Assembly (NCBI GenBank): GCA_900550825.1
Contig: URTZ01000049.1
Span: 1 to 11,594, forward strand
Origin: an uncultured Collinsella sp.
GTDB lineage: Bacteria; Actinomycetota; Coriobacteriia; Coriobacteriales; Coriobacteriaceae
Length of the DNA stretch: 11,594 nt
Direction of reading: 5' to 3'
Below, piece after piece: positions 6,652 to 11,594 of the stretch (position 1 is the first letter of the stretch; each line of letters opens with the position of its first letter). The notes below the pieces were generated by a model. That model saw only the letters and a program-made list of their open reading frames with translations, did no database searches and was not told where the DNA came from. A program made the translations under genes and the position numbers.

Positions 6652-7978
6652 CCTTTTGCTCCTTCTTCCTAAAGAAGAGTCGAATGGGCGTGCCGGCAAA
6701 GTCGAAGGTCGAGCGCATGCGGTTCTCCACGTAGCGCTGGTAGGTGTCGTTGACCAGGTCGCTGTGGTTGACGAAGAACGTGAACGTCGGCGGGTTGACG
6801 CCCGTCTGGGTCACGTAGTGCATGCGCAGGCGGCGCTTGCCGTCCACCACGGTATGACCGAACTCGCGCAGGTCGGTGAGGAACGTGTTGAGGCGCGAGG
6901 TGCTGATCTTTTGCGAGCGCGTCTTCTCGGCGGCGTCTACCATTGCCCAGATCTTCTCGACGCTGCGGCCGGTCAGGGCAGAGATGCGCAGGTACTGGGC
7001 CCAGGGAGCCATAACGCCCAGACGGCGGTCGATGGTCTCCATGCAGGCCTCGCGCTTACGGTCGTCGTCGAGCAGATCCCACTTGTTGAGCAGCACCACG
7101 ATGGCGCAGCCGCGCTCGATGGCAAGACCCATGACCTTCTGGTCCTGCTCAGTGACGCCCACGGAGGCATCGACGACGAGCAGCGCCACGTCGGCGCGGT
7201 CGATGGCACGCAGGCCGCGGACCATGGAGTAGTACTCGATGTTCTCGTACACAGTGCTCTTCTTGCGGATGCCCGCGGTATCGACCATGCGGTAGTGCTT
7301 ACCGTTGCGCTCCACGACGGTGTCGATGGCGTCGCGCGTCGTGCCGGCAATGTTGGACACGATAGAGCGGTCGGCGCCCAGGATACGATTGAACAGCGAC
7401 GACTTACCGGCATTGGGGCGGCCGATGATGGCTACGTTCAGCGCGTCGGGGAACTCATCGGCGACCTCGTCCTCTTCCTCCGGAAGCAGGGCCACGATGT
7501 CATCGAGCAGGTCGCCCGTACCGTGGCCATGCAGGGCCGAGAGCGGCGTGGGCTCGCCGATGCCGAGCGAATAGAACTCCCAGATGCTGTCGTTCTCGCG
7601 ATCGGGGTTGTCGAGCTTGTTCACCAGCAGAAAGACCGGCTTGTCGCAGCGCTTGAGCATGCGTGCGACCGACTCGTCCTCCTCGGTGACGCCGGTGCGG
7701 CCATCGACCACAAACAGGATGACGGCGGCTTCCTCGGCGGCGGCGAGCGCCTGGTCGCGGATGGACGTGGCAAAGACGTCGTCGCTCTTGAGCGGCTCGA
7801 TACCGCCCGTGTCGACGATGGTGAACTCGCGGCCGTTCCAGTCGGCCGTGTGATACGAGCGGTCGCGCGTGACGCCGCGGGACTCATGGACGATGGCGTC
7901 CGAGGTCTGGGCCAGGCGGTTGACGAGCGTGGACTTGCCCACGTTGGGGCGTCCGACGACGGCGACGATAGGTTTCAT
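6644..7978 (-). CDS. der: Ribosome biogenesis GTPase Der (EngA)
   Basis: Der is a tandem GTPase needed for maturation of the 50S ribosomal subunit. The 444-residue protein shows both GTPase domains followed by the KH-like domain. Domain 1 has GRPNVGKS (9-16), DTGG from 57 and NKLD (120-123). An acidic linker (about 167-176) leads to domain 2, with GRPNAGKS (186-193), the AGTTRD switch region near 211-216, DTAG near 233-236 and NKWD (298-301). The KH-like domain covers about 350-440 and includes TGVNPPTFTFFVNH. The C-terminal tail is basic (FFRKKEQKDA). The start at 7978 is fixed by AAAGGAG six bases upstream and by the canonical MKPIVAVVGRPN beginning; an in-frame extension to 8149 overlaps the upstream gene and has no family resemblance. 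It is ten bases after the DUF512 gene, a pairing that recurs in other Gram-positive genomes. Confidence 0.97.
   Translation of the reverse strand: MKPIVAVVGRPNVGKSTLVNRLAQTSDAIVHESRGVTRDRSYHTADWNGREFTIVDTGGIEPLKSDDVFATSIRDQALAAAEEAAVILFVVDGRTGVTEEDESVARMLKRCDKPVFLLVNKLDNPDRENDSIWEFYSLGIGEPTPLSALHGHGTGDLLDDIVALLPEEEDEVADEFPDALNVAIIGRPNAGKSSLFNRILGADRSIVSNIAGTTRDAIDTVVERNGKHYRMVDTAGIRKKSTVYENIEYYSMVRGLRAIDRADVALLVVDASVGVTEQDQKVMGLAIERGCAIVVLLNKWDLLDDDRKREACMETIDRRLGVMAPWAQYLRISALTGRSVEKIWAMVDAAEKTRSQKISTSRLNTFLTDLREFGHTVVDGKRRLRMHYVTQTGVNPPTFTFFVNHSDLVNDTYQRYVENRMRSTFDFAGTPIRLFFRKKEQKDA
6659..6664 (-). promoter_or_regulatory. Shine-Dalgarno deciding the plsY start
   Basis: On the - strand the site is AAGGAG, seven bases before the ATG at 6651 and within the last codons of der. 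It selects the start that gives a 227-residue PlsY rather than the 16-residue longer frame. Confidence 0.8.
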
Positions 7979-7983
7979 CTGCA

Positions 7984-7990
7984 CTCCTTT
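7984..7990 (-). promoter_or_regulatory. Shine-Dalgarno deciding the der start
   Basis: On the - strand AAAGGAG ends six bases before the ATG at 7978 and overlaps the TAA stop of the DUF512 gene. Ribosomes finishing that gene would be placed over the der start, which implies coupling. Confidence 0.8.
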
Positions 7991-9431
7991 AATGGGTAGG
8001 GTCAGTGGAATTAGTAGAGTCGGCAGGCACAATGCCAAGGATGTGCTCCAGGGTATCGAGCAGTTCATGCGGCATGGTCGACACCACATGAACCTCGGCG
8101 CCGCGACTGGTAAGGCTTGCGAGTAAATCGTCACGATGATACTCGTCAAGCGTCATGCCGTCAGCGTTGAACATGAGCTTAGGCACAAAGAGCATAACCC
8201 CCGACAGGTCTTGGGGCAGCTGCTCCAGAATGTCACACGCGACGATGAGGCCGGTCACGTCCACGTTGCCGCCAAAGTAGCGGTTCTTTATGGCCGTGAC
8301 AGTGCCGGCAAGGCCCTGTGGGGACTCCACGAAGCGCGCCACGGTATCGCGAGCGCTGGCGCCCGAAAGACATATCAGGTGTTGGTCGCGGGCGGTCATA
8401 GCCTTGCGAACGCGGGCAAGGCGCTCGGCGTCGGCGATAAGGACATCGTCTGTCTCGTCCAGATACGAGCGGATCATACCGATACCGTCGTAGTACTGTG
8501 GGTAGCCGTCGTAAAAGTCCGCCTCGGGAGGCTCGATGCCGGCGTCCAGATAGAACTCGTCGCTCATCTGGAAGGTGTGGCGGCCAAAGCGTTCGTAGGC
8601 ACGATCCTGGTAGGGACGGATCATGGCAATGGTCTCGCGCGCTAGCTCGGGCTTGTCGCTGTAGGACCAGCTAAAACGGTTCTGATGCTTGGTAAAACCG
8701 AGCGGCACAATGCCCAGGCTTGTGATTTGCTCGTGCTCCTCGCAAAAGCGCAGGGTCTTTTCCAGCTCTTCGCCGTCGTTCATGCCAGGGCACAGTACGA
8801 TCTGGGCGTGGATCTCGATGCCGGCGGCCATGATGGCCTCGAGTACGTCCATGCCGCGCTGGGCGTTGCGGCCCATCATACGACGGCGGACGTCGGGGCT
8901 CACGGCATGGACCGACACGTTCATGGGGCTCATGTTGCGGGCGATGACGTTTTGCGCGTCCTCGTCGGTGAGGTTCGTGAGCGTGACGAAGTTGCCCTGC
9001 AAAAAGCTCAGGCGGTAGTCGTCGTCGCGAATATAGAGCGTTGAGCGGCCGCCCTTGGGCAGCATGGTCATAAAGCAGAACACGCAGGCGTTTACGCAGG
9101 TACGCATGCCATCGAAGATAGGGCCATCGAACTCAAGGCCCCAGTCCTCTCCCGGGAAGCGGTCGAGCTCGACGGAGGTGACGGTGTTGTCGCGCGGATC
9201 GAAAACCTCCAGGTCGACGGTATCATCGTCGGCCTCCCAGAGCCACACGATCATATCGGTCAGCTGCTCACCGTTGACCGTGAGCACGCGCATGCCCGGC
9301 TCGATACCCACATCCCACGCGGGCGATTCGGGACGCACGTTCTTTACGAGCGCGCCCTCACCCGGCTCGGGGTCGCGGCTGCGCCCGTAATCGGCCACCT
9401 CGGCGGCGTATGCGGGTACGGTCTGGTCCAT
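7989..9431 (-). CDS. PDZ / radical-SAM-like / DUF512 protein of unknown function
   Basis: This 480-residue protein belongs to the DUF512 family, which has no established reaction. An N-terminal PDZ-like domain (about 26-75: GALVKNVRPESPAWDVGIEPG, then RVLTVNG) is followed by a cysteine cluster CVNACVFC (Cys112, Cys116, Cys119). That spacing, CxxxCxxC, is the one used to hold a 4Fe-4S cluster in radical-SAM enzymes. Next comes a TIM-barrel-like part with DYRLSFL, GNFVTLTNL and an MNVSVHA strand. The C-terminal DUF512 domain (about 285-460) contains the TKHQNRF and NRYFGGNVDVTGL segments. The start at 9431 is two bases after the ispH stop. The nearest Shine-Dalgarno (AAGGAG) is about fourteen bases upstream, longer than usual, and there is no alternative ATG, GTG or TTG between. 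A longer frame to 9536 overlaps ispH and begins with an Arg/His-rich segment unlike the family. Its link to der suggests a role in RNA or ribosome modification, but that is inference. Confidence 0.9.
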   Translation of the reverse strand: MDQTVPAYAAEVADYGRSRDPEPGEGALVKNVRPESPAWDVGIEPGMRVLTVNGEQLTDMIVWLWEADDDTVDLEVFDPRDNTVTSVELDRFPGEDWGLEFDGPIFDGMRTCVNACVFCFMTMLPKGGRSTLYIRDDDYRLSFLQGNFVTLTNLTDEDAQNVIARNMSPMNVSVHAVSPDVRRRMMGRNAQRGMDVLEAIMAAGIEIHAQIVLCPGMNDGEELEKTLRFCEEHEQITSLGIVPLGFTKHQNRFSWSYSDKPELARETIAMIRPYQDRAYERFGRHTFQMSDEFYLDAGIEPPEADFYDGYPQYYDGIGMIRSYLDETDDVLIADAERLARVRKAMTARDQHLICLSGASARDTVARFVESPQGLAGTVTAIKNRYFGGNVDVTGLIVACDILEQLPQDLSGVMLFVPKLMFNADGMTLDEYHRDDLLASLTSRGAEVHVVSTMPHELLDTLEHILGIVPADSTNSTDPTH

Positions 9432-9433
9432 GA

Positions 9434-10330
9434 TTAGTGGTAAAGCTCCTTGATGCGAGCGACGGCTCGTTCGATGTGTTCTTGCGGGGTGGAGGCTCCG
9501 GCGGTGATGCCGATGTGGTGGGCGTCGGTAAACCACGCGGCCTCAAGCTCGGAAGCTTCCTCGATGTGATGCGTGTGCTCGCAGACATCGGCACAAATCT
9601 GCGCCAGGCGGCGCGTGTTGCCCGAATTCTTTCCGCCCACGACGACCATACAATCACAGCGGTTGGCGAGGGTTGCCGCCGCCTGCTGGCGCTCGCTCGT
9701 GGCTGCGCAGATGGTGTTGATCACGCGCAGTTCCTGCACGCGCGGGGTGATGGAGGCCACAACCTCGGCCAGGTTCTGCGCGGTTTGGGTGGTCTGCACA
9801 ACCAGGCCCACCTTGCCCTTGAGCGGCAGCTCTTCGGCGTCGGCGGCACAGCTCACGACTTGAGCGTCATCACCGGCGTGGCCCAGAATGCCCTCGACCT
9901 CTGGATGGCCCGGCTCGCCCACGACGATCACGCGGTAGCCCTCGCGCACCAGGCGCTCGGCCGCCACATGGACCTTCTTCACGTAGGGGCAGGTGGCATC
10001 GACCACGGTAAGGCCGCGTTCGCGAGCGGAGTCAATGACCTGCGGCACCACGCCGTGGGCGCGGATGATTACGGTGCCCGACGCGGCGTCGTCCAGGGTA
10101 TCGGCCAGACCGACGCCTGCCTCGGCAAGCTCGCGCACCACGATGGGGTTATGGATGAGCGGGCCCAGCGTGTGGACCTGAGCGGTCTCCTCCGCCTGCG
10201 GCGCGGCGGCCAGTGCCATGTCGAGCGCACGCTGCACGCCGTAGCAGGTGCCGGCGTGGGCAGCGATTTCTATGGTGGGGACGACCTCCTCAGCGGCGGT
10301 CGCGGCAGTATTCATGACGTTCTCACCCAT
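9434..10330 (-). CDS. ispH: 4-hydroxy-3-methylbut-2-enyl diphosphate reductase
   Basis: IspH is the iron-sulfur enzyme that converts HMBPP to IPP and DMAPP, the final step of the MEP isoprenoid pathway. In the 298-residue form the three cluster-binding cysteines are Cys29 (GTCYGVQRA), Cys114 (DATCPYVKK) and Cys208 (NTICAATSERQ). The substrate-binding His60 (LIHNP), His92 (RAHGV), His142 and Glu144 (GHPEVEG), the SGNT motif and TAGASTP near the C terminus are all present. The length is a little shorter than E. coli IspH (316). The start is uncertain: ATG at 10330 follows the plsC stop by two bases with a weak CAGG site, whereas ATG at 10315 has a GGTGAG site. The two differ by only five residues, before the conserved core. 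The gene places the organism among users of the MEP pathway, and its Fe-S cluster is a possible client of the cysteine desulfurase encoded further down the operon. Confidence 0.95.
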   Translation of the reverse strand: MGENVMNTAATAAEEVVPTIEIAAHAGTCYGVQRALDMALAAAPQAEETAQVHTLGPLIHNPIVVRELAEAGVGLADTLDDAASGTVIIRAHGVVPQVIDSARERGLTVVDATCPYVKKVHVAAERLVREGYRVIVVGEPGHPEVEGILGHAGDDAQVVSCAADAEELPLKGKVGLVVQTTQTAQNLAEVVASITPRVQELRVINTICAATSERQQAAATLANRCDCMVVVGGKNSGNTRRLAQICADVCEHTHHIEEASELEAAWFTDAHHIGITAGASTPQEHIERAVARIKELYH

Positions 10331-10332
10331 GG

Positions 10333-11061
10333 CTAGAACCTGCCCGGATGCTCGGCACACAGCTCGTCGCGCATGGCGTATACGCGGCTCATTGCCTCGG
10401 ACTCAAACCAAGCCAGGCGCTCCTTGCGCTTGAGCTCGGCCGGTGCGTCGGATAGCGAGATGGCCTTGCCGGCGCGGATCCAGCACTTTTTGGGGCGCAT
10501 GAGCTTTTTGCCTTTGGGCGTGATATCGGACCAGCCACAAATGGCGAGCGGGTTGACGGGAGCCTTGCCCATCTGGGCGATAAGCGCAAAGCCGCCATGG
10601 ACCTCGGGCTTGATCTCGCGCGAGCGGATGCGCGTACCCTCGGGGAAGATCAGGACGTCCTCACCGCGCTGCAGCGCATGCTGGGCGGCACGCAGACACT
10701 TCATGTCGGCGGTGCCGCGCTCGACGGGAATGCCGCCCACGCGGCTAAAGGCCCAGCGTACGATCTTGCTCTTGGCAAACTCGGACTTAAAAATGGGGCG
10801 AATGCGGCGGCCGCCAAAGAACAACGCCGTCTCCACGGCCAAGAGTTCGGCCATCGAGGTGTGGTTGCAGATAACCACGCTGCCGCGGCCTTCCTGGCGC
10901 TCAAACAGCAGGTCGGCGTCCTCGACCTTCCAGCGCCACATAAGCTTGGAGAAGATCCACAGGATGCCCATGACCACGGCGACGATGCCGCGGATGAGCG
11001 CCGGGAACTCGGCGTAGGGGGCGTTGTAATAATCCTCGGGCGTCTGCTTAAACAGGCGCAT
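10333..11061 (-). CDS. plsC: 1-acylglycerol-3-phosphate acyltransferase (PlsC-type), with Glu in the HX4D motif
   Basis: This 242-residue LPLAT-family protein probably acylates lysophosphatidic acid to phosphatidic acid at the membrane, the step after PlsY. A hydrophobic segment at about 22-41 is a likely membrane anchor. The block-I motif reads CNHTSMAELL: His67 is present, but the residue four positions further on, which is Asp in almost all members, is Glu72 (codon GAA). The other motifs look normal: a substrate-binding region around FKSEFAK (91-97), IPVERG (111-116) and FPEGTR (139-144). The C-terminal third is basic (TPKGKKLMRPKK). The start at 11061 is preceded by a near-perfect AAAGGAGGT at five bases. 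The gene follows cmk by three bases, a combination common in Gram-positive genomes. The Glu could be tolerated, could alter activity, or could mark a different acyl acceptor, so the specific substrate is less certain than the family. Confidence 0.87.
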   Translation of the reverse strand: MRLFKQTPEDYYNAPYAEFPALIRGIVAVVMGILWIFSKLMWRWKVEDADLLFERQEGRGSVVICNHTSMAELLAVETALFFGGRRIRPIFKSEFAKSKIVRWAFSRVGGIPVERGTADMKCLRAAQHALQRGEDVLIFPEGTRIRSREIKPEVHGGFALIAQMGKAPVNPLAICGWSDITPKGKKLMRPKKCWIRAGKAISLSDAPAELKRKERLAWFESEAMSRVYAMRDELCAEHPGRF

Positions 11062-11064
11062 GGG

Positions 11065-11594
11065 CTACCTCCTTTGGTTGATGAGGTCCTCGATAATGCG
11101 GACGACCTCGTCGATGGTGTGGGCGGTGGAGTCGACATGCACCGCGTCCTCGGCGGGAACGAGCGGCGCGACCTCGCGGCTGCTGTCGAGCTTATCGCGC
11201 TGCTTGAGGGCGTCGAGGGTCTCGTCGACCTCGGCTTCGAGCTGCTCGGCAGTAAGCGGCTGGGCGTCGTTTTGGTGGCGCTGCAGCACGCGGCGGCGGG
11301 CGCGCTCGCGCGGGTCGGCGGTTAGGAACACCTTGACCTGCGCGTTGGGGAACACAACGGTGCCGATGTCGCGACCCTCGGCCACGATATCGCGGTCCTC
11401 GGCGGCGCGGCGCTGATGGATGAGCATGGCGGCGCGTACGCCCGGGTAGGCCGAGACCTTGGAGACGTTGGCGTCGACCTGCGGGGTGCGGATGGCAGCC
11501 GATGCGTCCTGGCCGTCGATGGTCAGGCGCGTGTCCTCGCCGGTGCCGTTGGTAAAGCGGATCTCGATCTGTTCGGCGAGGGCGTCGATGGCCG
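11065..11594 (-). CDS. cmk: Cytidylate kinase, C-terminal part
   Basis: Cmk phosphorylates CMP and dCMP to the diphosphates using ATP. The frame stays open to the right edge, giving about 175 residues; the start and the N-terminal P-loop lie outside the window, so the ATG at 11427 is internal. Visible parts are ALAEQIEIRF, a segment resembling the CMP-binding insert (TRLTIDGQDA, then AAIRTPQVDA), VSAYPGVR with its conserved Arg, a QRR site, and the signature IVAEGRDIGTVVFPNA. After these come FLTADPRERARRR in the lid region and RDKLDSSREVAPL, whose DxxR-type residues bind CMP in the family. The C terminus IDEVVRIIEDL is typical. It is the first visible gene of the - strand operon, so the promoter must lie further right, unless there are earlier genes outside the window. 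Confidence 0.93.
   Translation of the reverse strand, partial: AIDALAEQIEIRFTNGTGEDTRLTIDGQDASAAIRTPQVDANVSKVSAYPGVRAAMLIHQRRAAEDRDIVAEGRDIGTVVFPNAQVKVFLTADPRERARRRVLQRHQNDAQPLTAEQLEAEVDETLDALKQRDKLDSSREVAPLVPAEDAVHVDSTAHTIDEVVRIIEDLINQRR
11067..11075 (-). promoter_or_regulatory. Strong Shine-Dalgarno of plsC
   Basis: On the - strand the site is AAAGGAGGT, the best match to the anti-Shine-Dalgarno seen in the window, five bases before the plsC ATG. It begins inside the last codons of cmk and overlaps its TAG stop. Confidence 0.8.

Noticed and set aside
6413..7999. A 528-codon open frame on the + strand
   Set aside because: It is antisense to all of der and part of plsY. It is low-complexity in style and has no motif; it is a codon-bias shadow.
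7979..8149. N-terminal extension of Der
   Set aside because: It overlaps the end of the DUF512 gene, and the standard MKPIVAVVGRPN start has a strong ribosome site.
9432..9536. N-terminal extension of the DUF512 protein
   Set aside because: It is Arg/His-rich, overlaps ispH and is unlike the family.
9437..10336. A 299-codon + strand frame opposite ispH
   Set aside because: IspH has all of its cluster and substrate residues. The antisense product is His/Gly/Leu-rich with no family resemblance.
1..11594. A defence, mobile or otherwise undescribed system
   Set aside because: Every stretch is covered by a recognised housekeeping family. I saw no direct or inverted repeats beyond the terminator, no transposase, integrase, tRNA or CRISPR repeat.

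Overview
The window holds two stretches of bacterial chromosome that look as if they come from different lineages and meet near position 1550. The left stretch (1-1550) carries the 3' end of murC on the + strand and a complete coaBC on the - strand. The two genes converge on a hairpin terminator. Protein style and codon choice (CTG and GTG heavy, GAT and AAA common, almost no CTC in the first half of coaBC) resemble Clostridia of the Faecalibacterium / Gemmiger / Subdoligranulum type.

The right stretch (1554-11594) is one uninterrupted - strand operon of eleven housekeeping genes. In transcription order they are cmk (5' end outside the window), plsC, ispH, a PDZ / radical-SAM / DUF512 gene, der, plsY, gpsA, rpe, a cysteine desulfurase, a Nif3/DUF34 gene and a coiled-coil zinc-ribbon gene. 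Its high GC, preference for CTC and AAG, and actinobacterial-style cysteine desulfurase suggest a gut Coriobacteriia such as Collinsella. These lineage names are recognised by eye, not by database search.

Genes in the operon are separated by 2-18 bases or overlap by 4-8 bases, so they are almost certainly co-transcribed, and several are translationally coupled. The operon supplies CMP/dCMP phosphorylation (Cmk), three steps of phosphatidic acid synthesis (GpsA, PlsY, PlsC; only PlsX is absent), the last step of the MEP isoprenoid pathway (IspH), ribosome assembly (Der), the pentose-phosphate epimerase (Rpe) and sulfur mobilisation (cysteine desulfurase). Three members are poorly understood: the DUF512 radical-SAM-like protein, the Nif3/DUF34 protein and the zinc-ribbon protein. 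The operon promoter lies beyond the right edge, and no native terminator is seen at its 3' end because the clostridial-type DNA begins there.

There is no gene-free stretch longer than 300 bases. I see no tRNA, rRNA, CRISPR array, insertion sequence, phage gene or defence system. I do not see an undescribed system. The observations most worth following are the lineage switch at about 1550 (probable chimeric contig, less likely horizontal transfer), a Glu in place of the catalytic-motif Asp in PlsC, and the loss of one zinc-ligand Cys in the zinc-ribbon protein.
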